Assembly (NCBI GenBank): GCA_026390935.1
Contig: JAPLEZ010000149.1
Span: forward strand, 1-61,991
DNA from: Bacteroidota bacterium
GTDB lineage: Bacteria > Bacteroidota > Bacteroidia > Flavobacteriales_C > GCA-002722245
Direction: 5' to 3'
DNA: 61,991 nt
Shown: positions 46,466 through 55,214 of the stretch, in pieces
Layout of the letters: every line of letters begins with the position of its first letter
Numbering within the stretch: the stretch's first letter is position 1
Position numbers and translations under genes: made by a program
Notes under the pieces: model-generated
The model's input: the letters and a program-made list of their open reading frames with translations, nothing else
Databases searched by the model: none
Told to the model about the DNA's origin: nothing

Positions 46466-47299
46466 ATGATGCCCTCAATTAAATATATACGCTTGTTTTC
46501 TTTGCTCCTGTGCAGCGCAATGATAGTAGCCTGCTCATCGGCAAAAAAACAAAAAACAAAAGGCTATCAAGCGAAAAAGGAAGATTCACTAGCCTCTGTT
46601 GCGAAAAGAAATAATCTCGATTTTCAATGGTTAAAAGGTCGTTTCGATGCTGATGTGGATTTAGGCAATGAACAAATTGGTTTCAACGCTTCATTCCGCA
46701 TGAAAAAAGACAGTGTGATTTGGATCACCATTTCAAAAATGGGATTCAATGTGGTAAAAATTGTGCTCACGCCCGACACTGTGGTGGTAGTGGACAAAAT
46801 TCAGGGGCAATATTACAAGGGCAATTATGCCTTTTTCAAAGACTCGCTGAAAACCGATATCGACTTCAATTTGTTTCAAGATATTTTGTTGGGTAATTTC
46901 CATCCGATGTTTAAAGAAGAGCTCTACAGTGCAGCCACTGAAGGCAGCAACCACATTTACGCTAGTCCGAAAAAAAGCACTCTTGGCACCATTTTAGAAA
47001 CGGGGGAATTCAACAAGGGAATAGAAAACATCAATGTTATTTACTTAAGTATGGATACCAGTCGTGTTGAACGAGTATACTACCAGGATCCTGTAAAACA
47101 ATACATTCTGGACATCCTTTACCAAAGCCGTCAGGAAGGTGATTTTCCTTTCCCGAAAAAGATGATGCTTGCGTTGAAAAGTGGTTCAACAAAACCTAAA
47201 AAGTTGGATATAGATTTTTCGAAAATAGAAACCGGATCAACACCATTGGATGTTAAGATCTCCATTCCTAAAGAATATGTACCGATTAAGATCAAGTAA
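46466..47299 (+). CDS. DUF4292 lipoprotein
   Basis: A 277-residue lipoprotein with lipobox MIVAC (Cys 23). The body fits DUF4292, a Bacteroidota family related to LolB/LolA-like folds: FDADVDLGNEQIGFNASFRM, then ITISKMGFNVVKIVLTPDTV. A role in lipid or outer-membrane assembly is an inference. It starts directly after the TPR gene stop, and its 3' end overlaps the EnvC-like gene by 23 nt. Confidence 0.87.
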   Translation: MMPSIKYIRLFSLLLCSAMIVACSSAKKQKTKGYQAKKEDSLASVAKRNNLDFQWLKGRFDADVDLGNEQIGFNASFRMKKDSVIWITISKMGFNVVKIVLTPDTVVVVDKIQGQYYKGNYAFFKDSLKTDIDFNLFQDILLGNFHPMFKEELYSAATEGSNHIYASPKKSTLGTILETGEFNKGIENINVIYLSMDTSRVERVYYQDPVKQYILDILYQSRQEGDFPFPKKMMLALKSGSTKPKKLDIDFSKIETGSTPLDVKISIPKEYVPIKIK

Positions 47300-48482
47300 A
47301 TTTCTTTTCGTTGCTATACTCAGCTTCTTTGGGCTTTTCAATGCGCAAGGGCAAAGTCAGGCTGAACTAAACAAAAAGAAAACAGCTATTGAAAAGGAAC
47401 TCATTGAGTTGAACAACCTTCAAAAAACCATTCAACGCGATAAGCAATCCAGCGAGTTCACGCTCATGATCCTCAATAAGAAAATAAGTTCACGGGAGCA
47501 GCTCATCAACAATATTCACTTTGAAATAAAAAAAGTAAATCGTGGCATTCAGGCGCAACAAAATGTAATTAAAACTCTTGATAAGGATTTACTGAGTTTA
47601 AGAAAACAATACATCAAAATGTTGCGCTATGCTTATAAAGTAAGGAAATCCACCGACCGACTTATTTTTCTTTTATCGGCCGATAATTTCAACAAAGCCT
47701 ACAAGCGCTGGAAGTATTTAAAGGATTTAACTGAGTACAGAAAAAAACAGGCGCAAATCATTTTTTCAAAACGTAAACAGCTTAAAAAAGAAATAGACAA
47801 GCTCGAAAAAACCAAGCAAGAAAAGGAAAGTCTGCTAGGTGAAGAAAACAATGAGAAGGTTAAGCTTTCCGAAGAAAAAAAGAAAAAGGAAGTAGTTTAC
47901 GAAGACCTCCGCAAAAAGCAGGATCAAATAAAAAAACAAATCAAGGATAAAAAGAAAGAAGCCGACCAGCTGGAATCTGCCATTAAAGACATTATCGCCA
48001 AAGAAACCGCAAAAACAAAAAACAAAGAAGGTGTTTTCTCCATGACACCAGCGGAAAAAGAATTGTCGCAAAATTTCTCTGCCAATCAGAAAAAATTCCC
48101 CTGGCCTGTCGAGCGTGGCTCACTATCGCAAGGCTTTGGTAAAAACAAGCATCAGGTTTTTGAAAATATTGAAACCAATAACAACGGAATCGACATTGTT
48201 TCAGCCCGAGGCTCCAAAGCACGCGCAGTGTTCAAAGGAAAAGTGGCAGCCATCATTGTGCTACCAGGAGATAAGTACGCAGTGCTCATCAAGCATGGAG
48301 AGTATTACACGATGTACTCTAACCTTGATGTAGTTTCGGTGAAGAAAGGCGATGACGTGATGACCAAAGAAGAAATAGGCACCATCAAAACCAACCCTGA
48401 AGACGGCAAAACCGAATTGCACTTTGAGATATGGAAAGGCGAGCAATTGCTTAATCCTAGCTTGTGGTTGAGTAGTAATTAA
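47277..48482 (+). CDS. envC: EnvC-like murein hydrolase activator (degenerate LytM/M23 domain)
   Basis: A 401-residue exported protein. The signal peptide (about 8-26) is followed by a long coiled coil (about 28-245) and a LytM domain (about 275-400). The catalytic set is broken: the HxGxD zinc motif reads N-N-G-I-D (N302, D306), and the final HxH reads E-L-H (E380, H382). That is the EnvC/NlpD pattern, in which the domain binds and activates amidases rather than cutting peptidoglycan. I use the ATG at 47277, which overlaps the DUF4292 gene by 23 nt. Confidence 0.88.
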   Translation: MYRLRSSKFLFVAILSFFGLFNAQGQSQAELNKKKTAIEKELIELNNLQKTIQRDKQSSEFTLMILNKKISSREQLINNIHFEIKKVNRGIQAQQNVIKTLDKDLLSLRKQYIKMLRYAYKVRKSTDRLIFLLSADNFNKAYKRWKYLKDLTEYRKKQAQIIFSKRKQLKKEIDKLEKTKQEKESLLGEENNEKVKLSEEKKKKEVVYEDLRKKQDQIKKQIKDKKKEADQLESAIKDIIAKETAKTKNKEGVFSMTPAEKELSQNFSANQKKFPWPVERGSLSQGFGKNKHQVFENIETNNNGIDIVSARGSKARAVFKGKVAAIIVLPGDKYAVLIKHGEYYTMYSNLDVVSVKKGDDVMTKEEIGTIKTNPEDGKTELHFEIWKGEQLLNPSLWLSSN

Positions 48483-48572
48483 TATGGAGGCATAATTACA
48501 AGCAGCATAAAAAGTTAATTTCTAGCCTCTATTTCAATAATTTATTACCTTTATCGAATTAATACTTGAATT

Positions 48573-48749
48573 ATGGGAAAATTAGGCGGAATGGAAATAG
48601 TCATAATCTTATTGATTGTGGTTTTATTATTCGGAGGCAAAAAAATACCTGAACTAATGAAAGGCATTGGTAAAGGGATGAAAGAATTTAAAGATGCCAA
48701 AGACGGTGTTGACAATACCAGCACCAACGTTGAGAAAAAGAAAGATTAA
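48573..48749 (+). CDS. tatA: Twin-arginine translocase subunit TatA
   Basis: A 58-residue protein with an N-terminal membrane helix ([20 protein letters not shown]), the F-G-x-K-x-I-P-E-L hinge, and an amphipathic helix ([12 protein letters not shown]), then a charged tail. It forms the pore for folded Tat substrates. tatC is not in the window. It is single and followed by a terminator. Confidence 0.93.
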   Translation: MGKLGGMEIVIILLIVVLLFGGKKIPELMKGIGKGMKEFKDAKDGVDNTSTNVEKKKD

Positions 48750-48752
48750 TTT

Positions 48753-48780
48753 AAAGGCTGCCACCTCGGCGGCCTTTTTA
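48753..48780 (+). terminator. Rho-independent terminator after tatA
   Basis: GGCTGCC-acctc-GGCGGCC (one T-G pair) is followed by a T-rich run. It sits 4 bp past the tatA stop. Confidence 0.8.
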
Positions 48781-48797
48781 TTTCAGCCAAACTAAAT

Positions 48798-49709
48798 ATG
48801 TCGGGGATCATCCGCTATTCCGTATTTCTTTTATTACTCCCGCTCACTCTCCTTTCCAACTCAGATTCTCTTAGCTTGAAAGAGCGTATGCAGAGACTGA
48901 ACGAAAACTCTGAAATTCATTATGTTTTGAATGGTGCCGTGAAGGAAAAAATTGCCTTTTACAGCACCAAAGCAAAAGGCGTTATTGCTCGCGCCATGGG
49001 CCTTGCTCCACTCTACTTTCCTTTGATTGAAGCCGAACTGAGAAAAAATAATCTTCCAACAGATTTGAAATACATCACCATTAGGGAATCGGGTTTGAAT
49101 CCTTCTGCCGGCTCCGAAAAGGGTCCGCGAGGATTGTGGCAATTCATGCCCGGCACCGCACAGGTATTGGGGATGAAAGTGAATGCACATGTAGATGAGC
49201 GCAAAGATCCCTTGATCAGCACCAAGGCAGCTTGTACTTACTTCACAAAGTTGTACAAAATATATGGCGATTGGATGATGGTGATGGCGGCCTACGGATC
49301 AGGATCAGGCACTGTCGACAAGGCCATTAAAGCCTCAGGAGGAAAAAAAACCTATTGGGAAATTCTTCCGTTTTTACCAGCGGTAAGCAAAGACCATATT
49401 CCGGCATTTATCGCCATTGCCTTTGTATACAACAATTCTTCGTTGTACAATATCACTCCCACTGCGGCTAAATTTTCGGCGTTTTCTTTAGACAGTGTGA
49501 TGATTTCAAAATCACTCAGCTTTGAGCAAATTTCAAAAGTGTTGAATATTCCTAAAAATGATCTCGTGTTGTTAAACCCCATATACAACAAGCACCGCAT
49601 TCATGTGGATGAAGGGAAAACCATGCTACTGGTACTTCCGCTTGGAGAAGCAGTGAATTTCCGCAGGGACGAAAAAGACATTTACAAGTACAAAGAAGCT
49701 GCCCACTAA
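48798..49709 (+). CDS. Lytic transglycosylase, MltD-like with LysM-like tail
   Basis: A 303-residue exported enzyme with signal peptide (1-20). The SLT domain covers about 70-190, with catalytic E97 in ITIRESGLNPSAGS and the GLWQFMPGTAQVLG motif. AAYGSGSGTVDKAIK closes the domain. The last 50 residues look like one LysM repeat (SFEQISKVLNIPKNDLVLLN). It cleaves peptidoglycan glycan strands, leaving 1,6-anhydro ends. It is followed after 1 nt by an SGNH gene, suggesting linked cell-wall functions. Confidence 0.92.
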   Translation: MSGIIRYSVFLLLLPLTLLSNSDSLSLKERMQRLNENSEIHYVLNGAVKEKIAFYSTKAKGVIARAMGLAPLYFPLIEAELRKNNLPTDLKYITIRESGLNPSAGSEKGPRGLWQFMPGTAQVLGMKVNAHVDERKDPLISTKAACTYFTKLYKIYGDWMMVMAAYGSGSGTVDKAIKASGGKKTYWEILPFLPAVSKDHIPAFIAIAFVYNNSSLYNITPTAAKFSAFSLDSVMISKSLSFEQISKVLNIPKNDLVLLNPIYNKHRIHVDEGKTMLLVLPLGEAVNFRRDEKDIYKYKEAAH

Positions 49710-49710
49710 G

Positions 49711-51126
49711 ATGAACAAGCCTCTTAAAATATTGTGGTATATTTTATTTGTTAATGTGCTGCTGGTTTTGATTTCTTTTGCATTTCCAAAAGAAGGCATT
49801 GTGATCACCAAAGATGTTAGTATCAAATTCCCATCTGTTGTGGATTATTTCAATCCGAAAGAAAAAGGAACAACAGCTGTTCGAGTGGAAAAAATAGCCA
49901 ACAAATACGAAGGAGCAATACTTTCGGAAGATTCCTTGCAATGGACACCAACAGCAGGAACCAATGATTCGGCAAGTTCAAGCAACGAAAAAATAATTCA
50001 TCCTGGCGACTTTGAAAATGCTCTGTCTAATTTTTACAATAAACTGGATAAAATAAAAGATGGTGAATTGGTTCGCGTACTCCATTTCGGCGATTCGCAA
50101 ATTGAAGGCGACCGCATCAGTGGCATTGTTCGAAGCATGTTGCAAGAAAAATTTGGAGGCTGTGGTGTAGGTTATATTCCTATTACCGATCCCGGTTTCG
50201 ACAGAAAAAACATTCGCAGAACAACTTCTGGTACCTGGGAAAAATATAGTGTAGTACGTTCTCCAAAAACGCCGCCACACAACAAATATGGTGTGCTTGG
50301 AAATTTCTTCCAATGGGGCAAAGACGGCGCTTCCATCAGTTTAAGCAAAAACGAAAAAACCTATCAACGCACGCAAACTTTTGAGCAAATTTCATTGTTG
50401 TATGGTCAGGCCAAAGAAGATTTCTTTTACACATTAACCAGCGATACCAGCACATTACAACATGGTATTTTACCAGCAGATTCGGGTGCTGTGAACTTTA
50501 AATGGTCGATGAATGGCTTTGGAAACCGATCTATAAAATTCAGTTTCACAGGATTAAGTCCCGATCTTTACGGCATCTCCTTAGATTGCAAATCAGGAGT
50601 TGCCGTCGACAATATTTCCATGCGTGGAAGTTCAGGAAATGATTTTAGTAAAATGGATAAAATTGCTTTGAAACAACAAATTCAAAAGCTCAATGTAGGT
50701 CTCATCATTTATGAATTTGGAGTGAATATCGTTCCCAACGTTTTAAACGATTACACGTGGTATAAAAACATGGTCGTTCAGCAAATCAACCAATTAAAGA
50801 AACTCGCACCAGGCGCCTCCATATTAATTGTGGGAGTGTCGGATATGTGCCGCAAAGAAGAAACTGAATTTGCATCATATCCCAACATTGAAAAAATACG
50901 AAATGCACAGAGAGAAGCTGCGCAAGCCACTGGCTGTGCCTTTTGGGATTTATACCAGGTGATGGGCGGAAAAAATTCCATGTCGGAATGGGTTTCTATG
51001 AACCCCGCTCTGGCCGAAAAAGATTACACGCACTTTACCTGGCGCGGCGCGAATATTGTTGGCAATAAATTAGGAAACGCTATCTTGAACGACTACAATG
51101 CATTCAAAGAACTCGACATATATTAA
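49711..51126 (+). CDS. Membrane-anchored SGNH/GDSL-like protein
   Basis: A 471-residue protein with an N-terminal signal anchor (about 7-25). SGNH blocks: nucleophile S129 in VLHFGDSQIEGDR, an EFGVNIV block near 350, and D-Y-T-H-F near 447. The C-terminal part (WDLYQVMGGKNSMSEW, then THFTWRGANIVG) parallels the SGNH part of the next gene (WDLLKIMGGQESMDKW, VHFNDKGYQLQG), so the two are paralogues. It is expected to add or remove acetyl groups on an envelope glycan, as AlgJ/AlgX or PatB-like proteins do; the substrate is unknown. Confidence 0.8.
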   Translation: MNKPLKILWYILFVNVLLVLISFAFPKEGIVITKDVSIKFPSVVDYFNPKEKGTTAVRVEKIANKYEGAILSEDSLQWTPTAGTNDSASSSNEKIIHPGDFENALSNFYNKLDKIKDGELVRVLHFGDSQIEGDRISGIVRSMLQEKFGGCGVGYIPITDPGFDRKNIRRTTSGTWEKYSVVRSPKTPPHNKYGVLGNFFQWGKDGASISLSKNEKTYQRTQTFEQISLLYGQAKEDFFYTLTSDTSTLQHGILPADSGAVNFKWSMNGFGNRSIKFSFTGLSPDLYGISLDCKSGVAVDNISMRGSSGNDFSKMDKIALKQQIQKLNVGLIIYEFGVNIVPNVLNDYTWYKNMVVQQINQLKKLAPGASILIVGVSDMCRKEETEFASYPNIEKIRNAQREAAQATGCAFWDLYQVMGGKNSMSEWVSMNPALAEKDYTHFTWRGANIVGNKLGNAILNDYNAFKELDIY

Positions 51127-54010
51127 GCCCATAAAATCCCTCGCGCGCGTCTCCAGACGCGTGCGGATTTATCCTAAACAATTGCTTTGTTGTCTTTCAG
51201 GCATTACAAATGCCTTTGTAAATCCGCACGCGTCTGGAGACGCGCGCGTAAAAACTTCTTTTTTCTTCCTTTTTCTGCTGCCTTTGATTTCCCAAGCCCA
51301 GCATGGTGTTGACACCTTGTGGAAATATGATTTCATAGATTACGAAGCCAACAGAATTATGGTGAAAGACAGCTCTACCATGGAGCGTTTTTACAATAAA
51401 TTGTGGGATTATGAAACACAAAATACGGGTCAAATAAAAATATTGCACATTGGCGATTCCCACGTGCAGGCAGGATATTGGTCGGCAAGTGCGCGTGGTC
51501 ATTTTCACGAACATTTCAATTGCGGAACAACGGCTCGCGGACTCGTATTCCCCTACTCAATGGCCAATAGCAATGGTCCATTAAACTATGGCATCCGCTT
51601 TAATGGAAACTGGAATACACAGCGCTGCATCTATCCTGACACGACATGCGATTGGGGCATATCGGGAATCAACGTTTCATCCACCAGCGACTCTTTGTTT
51701 ATAAAAGTTTGGTGCAACAACCGCACTTTCGACAATTACTACCACAACAAATTAACGGTGTTGTACAAACCCGATAATTTTTCTCATGTCCTCAGCGCCA
51801 CATCCATTGGAAGTTCGGTGGTATCAACAACTATTGATTCCATTTTGGGCGCACAAACCTTCATTTTCGATAAACTGTCGGACACCTTAATTCTCCACAT
51901 CAATAAAAAAGATGCCGCGAGCTTAATACCATTTACTTTACAAGGACTCATTTTAGAGAATACTATTCCAGGCATCATTTACAGCGAACTAGGTGTTAAC
52001 GGAGCAAGAGTAAATTCTTTTGTGGCCTGTAAAAGTTTGAGCAAACAGATCAAGTATTACAATCCCGATTTAATTGTGCTCTCGCTCGGCACCAATGATA
52101 TTTACGCACCAACATTTAACGACTCACTTTTTTACACGCAGTACGATAGTTTGCTCACTTCAATCAGAAGAGCAATGCCCAATGCAGCAATAATTTTAAC
52201 TACACCTTCCGACTTAAAACGTAACCGAAAAACAACCATTAAGGAAAGTTTAAGAACCAGAAAAGTAATTATTGCATTGGCGAAAAAACACAATTGCGGA
52301 ATCTGGGACTTATTAAAAATAATGGGCGGACAGGAGTCGATGGACAAATGGTTCGCGGCTGGATTAGGCAACGCCGACAAAGTACATTTCAACGACAAAG
52401 GTTACCAGCTACAGGGAATGTTATTTTATGAAGCCATTGCAAAATCCTACGATGAACATACCAAAGGTTGGAAAGTGCATCAATTGAAAGTGAAAGAAGA
52501 AAATATTTTTCCAACTATTCTAAAAAACATTTTCTCAACAGACCCTAAGGATCCTATGATTTTCAGCAATTATAGTTTTTGGATTTTCTTTTTGGTGCTC
52601 ATTTTAGGATATCTTTTTGTGTACAATAAATTCAAAGCGCGAAGCATTTATTTGATGATCTTCAGCTTGTTTTTTTACTACAAATCAGGCGGATTTTTTT
52701 TTGCGATGCTGGTGTTCTCTACCATTCTTGATTACTACCTTGCACTGAAAATTTTTACATCAAAAAAGAAAAACACAAAAACACTTTTCCTCTTCATCAG
52801 TTTGTTTGTCAACCTTGGTTTACTGGCCTTTTTCAAATACTCGCATTTCTTTTTAGATATTGTAAACAGTGTCTTTCACACCGATTTTATTGCAGTAAAT
52901 TTCTTCAATGTTTTTTCCAATTTCGCCTTTGGAACCATTTCCGATATTCATAAAATTATTTTGCCAGTAGGTATTTCATTTTTCACTTTTCAAACGCTGA
53001 GTTATACAATTGACGTGTATTACGGAAAACTAAAACCCGCCGATGATATTTGGGATTTCGGATTTTTCATCACTTTTTTTCCGCAATTGGTAGCAGGACC
53101 GATTGTGAGAGCAGTGGATTTTATTCCGCAAATCAATCAGAAATACAATGTATCACAAGCCGATTTTGGCAGAGCGGTTTTCTTGATTCTCACAGGCTTA
53201 TTCAAGAAAATTGTCATCTCCGATTTTATCTCAGTGAACTTTGTAGACCGCATTTTTGACAATCCGCTGAATTACTCAGGCTTTGAAAACCTAATGGGAA
53301 TTTACGGTTACGCGGTACAAATCTATTGTGATTTCTCGGGCTATAGCGACATGGCCATTGGCATCGCGATATTGTTAGGTTTTCACTTGCCTATTAATTT
53401 TAATGCTCCTTATATGGCTTCCAGCATCACTGATTTCTGGCGCCGTTGGCACATCTCCCTATCCACTTGGCTGAAAGATTATGTTTATATTCCATTGGGT
53501 GGAAACCGAAAAGGGAAAGTGCGCACTTACGCGAATTTACTATTGACGATGCTCATTGGCGGACTATGGCATGGTGCCGCTTTTAAATTTATTTTTTGGG
53601 GAGGTTTGCACGGAAGCATGCTGGCGATGGAAAAATTCTGGTCGGAGAAAGTGCGCTGGAAAGCCCCTAAAATACTAGGAATTTTACTCACCTTTCATTT
53701 TGTAGCGGCATGCTGGATTTTATTCCGTGCTAAAAACATGAGCGACATTGGCGATATGTTTTCGCAAATTGCGCATCACTTCCAAGGTCAAAGAATTATT
53801 GAATACATCACCCATTACAAATTGGTTTTTGTATTGATTTTACTCGCTTTCCTGGCACATGCGTTTCCAATGAACTGGGAGAAAAAACTGGAATTATCTT
53901 TCGGAAAATTAAATTTGGCTTACCTCAGCATCATCACCACATTGGCAATAGTGCTGATTTTTCAATTCAAATCGGCAGGCATTCAACCCTTTATTTATTT
54001 TCAGTTTTAA
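51098..54010 (+). CDS. SGNH-MBOAT fusion, probable glycan O-acetyltransferase
   Basis: A 970-codon open frame. A signal peptide core (SFFFLFLLPLISQA) lies at about 54-67. An SGNH domain follows (S121 in HIGDSHVQ, GTND at 331-334, D427 and H430 in ADKVHF), then an MBOAT domain from about 490 with H785 (WRRWHISLSTWLKDY) and H825 (GGLWHGA). This layout would carry acetyl across the membrane and transfer it to a glycan. The start is unclear: the only ATG precedes a perfect inverted repeat (51142-51248) that encodes residues about 16-51. A TTG at 51182 inside the repeat is an alternative. It overlaps the previous gene by 29 nt. Confidence 0.82.
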   Translation: MHSKNSTYIKPIKSLARVSRRVRIYPKQLLCCLSGITNAFVNPHASGDARVKTSFFFLFLLPLISQAQHGVDTLWKYDFIDYEANRIMVKDSSTMERFYNKLWDYETQNTGQIKILHIGDSHVQAGYWSASARGHFHEHFNCGTTARGLVFPYSMANSNGPLNYGIRFNGNWNTQRCIYPDTTCDWGISGINVSSTSDSLFIKVWCNNRTFDNYYHNKLTVLYKPDNFSHVLSATSIGSSVVSTTIDSILGAQTFIFDKLSDTLILHINKKDAASLIPFTLQGLILENTIPGIIYSELGVNGARVNSFVACKSLSKQIKYYNPDLIVLSLGTNDIYAPTFNDSLFYTQYDSLLTSIRRAMPNAAIILTTPSDLKRNRKTTIKESLRTRKVIIALAKKHNCGIWDLLKIMGGQESMDKWFAAGLGNADKVHFNDKGYQLQGMLFYEAIAKSYDEHTKGWKVHQLKVKEENIFPTILKNIFSTDPKDPMIFSNYSFWIFFLVLILGYLFVYNKFKARSIYLMIFSLFFYYKSGGFFFAMLVFSTILDYYLALKIFTSKKKNTKTLFLFISLFVNLGLLAFFKYSHFFLDIVNSVFHTDFIAVNFFNVFSNFAFGTISDIHKIILPVGISFFTFQTLSYTIDVYYGKLKPADDIWDFGFFITFFPQLVAGPIVRAVDFIPQINQKYNVSQADFGRAVFLILTGLFKKIVISDFISVNFVDRIFDNPLNYSGFENLMGIYGYAVQIYCDFSGYSDMAIGIAILLGFHLPINFNAPYMASSITDFWRRWHISLSTWLKDYVYIPLGGNRKGKVRTYANLLLTMLIGGLWHGAAFKFIFWGGLHGSMLAMEKFWSEKVRWKAPKILGILLTFHFVAACWILFRAKNMSDIGDMFSQIAHHFQGQRIIEYITHYKLVFVLILLAFLAHAFPMNWEKKLELSFGKLNLAYLSIITTLAIVLIFQFKSAGIQPFIYFQF
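51142..51248. repeat. Perfect 30-bp inverted repeat inside the SGNH-MBOAT 5' end
   Basis: Arms 51142-51171 and 51219-51248 are exact reverse complements (core GCGTCTCCAGACGC). The 47-nt spacer holds a small hairpin, AGGCATT-aca-AATGCCT. It is much more GC-rich than the surrounding DNA. Confidence 0.93.
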
Positions 54011-54164
54011 TTCCCGGCACTATTGTACGGCACGAGACAAGCGGTGTTGCGTTTTAGTAAAAATAAATTCCTCATAACGCTTTATTTTACAGCACTTTGT
54101 AACGTTAAAAAAACGATAGCGTATTTATCATCAAGTCGGGAATGTATAACTAAAACTATGTGTT

Positions 54165-55076
54165 ATGGAAAAGTTAGGAAGATTGTTGGGAACACTATTA
54201 GTGTTAAGTTTAGTTTTTGTCTCTTGTAAAAAAGACGATAGCTCACATGGGAAAAAAGGAGAGAAAGACTCCTCTTTTAATGATGATTTTTTTAAGTCTC
54301 CTAAATCAGCTATGGGAGCTGAGCATCATTACAATTGCGGCGCTGGTGAAAATGATGATAATGATCACTCTAATTCTTCTAATCACACAAAAATCACAAT
54401 TTGCCATAACGGTCATTTAATCACTATTTCAATAAATGCCGTGTTCCATCATTTTAAGCAACATGGAACAGATATATTGTTTGATTGTGATGCATCTAAA
54501 GGAGTGGTATATGATGATGTGATTAGCACTTTAAATAAAATTATTATTGACAATAATTTGCAAGGCAGCACTGAAACAGTAATGCAAAGTGCATTTAATA
54601 TTTGGTACACCACTTACTATTTAACCGGAAACTGGCCTATACCTGTTGTCACAGATGGTGGTGGTGACACTGGTGGTGGTGGCGGTACAGGCGGTGGTAC
54701 AGTAGATACAACTCCGGTTGTTCTTCCACCTGCAGATCCAACAATGGCTATATGTACTAATGGGGCGTTGATCGATGTTACTTATCCTGTTGCCTTTGTA
54801 AATTTTCAAAACGGAGATATTTTATTTAGTTGTGATCCTAGTGCTGGTGTTTATTACAGCGATGTAGAGGGCCCATTGTTAGATATCATCTACATCTACT
54901 CTTTGGATGCCAACGCTAGTGACGTAATGTATCAAGCCTTTTTACTTTGGTATAAAGATTACTACTTGGCAGGCAACTGGCCTCCTGATGCGGGTGGTGC
55001 CGGTGGTGGTGGTGCTGGCGGTGGCGACGGAGGTGCGGGTACTGGTACCGATAGCACAGTTGTAATTACCAACTAA
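54165..55076 (+). CDS. Lipoprotein with duplicated CHxxxH-like domain and Gly-rich linkers
   Basis: A 303-residue lipoprotein (lipobox VFVSC, Cys 21; CKKDD after it). Two domains of about 85 residues recur: unit 1 near 75-160 (ITICHNGHLITIS, HHFKQHG, then FDCDASKGVVYDDV) and unit 2 near 195-280 (MAICTNGALIDVT, FSCDPSAGVYYSDV). Each ends in a W-Y, YY-L-G-NWP stretch and a Gly-rich linker. Unit 1 resembles the short K-x-TICH...H...H-G-D...C motif seen in many secreted Bacteroidota proteins. Unit 2 keeps the cysteines but has lost the histidines. The function is unknown. It has its own terminator. Confidence 0.8.
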   Translation: MEKLGRLLGTLLVLSLVFVSCKKDDSSHGKKGEKDSSFNDDFFKSPKSAMGAEHHYNCGAGENDDNDHSNSSNHTKITICHNGHLITISINAVFHHFKQHGTDILFDCDASKGVVYDDVISTLNKIIIDNNLQGSTETVMQSAFNIWYTTYYLTGNWPIPVVTDGGGDTGGGGGTGGGTVDTTPVVLPPADPTMAICTNGALIDVTYPVAFVNFQNGDILFSCDPSAGVYYSDVEGPLLDIIYIYSLDANASDVMYQAFLLWYKDYYLAGNWPPDAGGAGGGGAGGGDGGAGTGTDSTVVITN

Positions 55077-55091
55077 TATAAATAGCTTCTT

Positions 55092-55127
55092 TAAAACCCC
55101 CTTTCAGTGGAAGGGGGTTTTTTATTT
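55092..55127 (+). terminator. Rho-independent terminator after the duplicated-domain lipoprotein gene
   Basis: AAACCCCCTTT/AAGGGGGTTT stem with a short loop, followed by TTTTTTA, 16 bp past the stop codon. Confidence 0.88.
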
Positions 55128-55214
55128 GTATATAGTTGATTAAATCGAAATTATTGTTCGCCATCCAGTAACCCACCTCATTTATAATTCGTTTATATAA
55201 CAAAGGGAAGGATT

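Noticed and set aside
54023-54229. 68-codon frame before the duplicated-domain lipoprotein gene
   Set aside because: It overlaps the lipoprotein signal peptide in another frame and has no motif.
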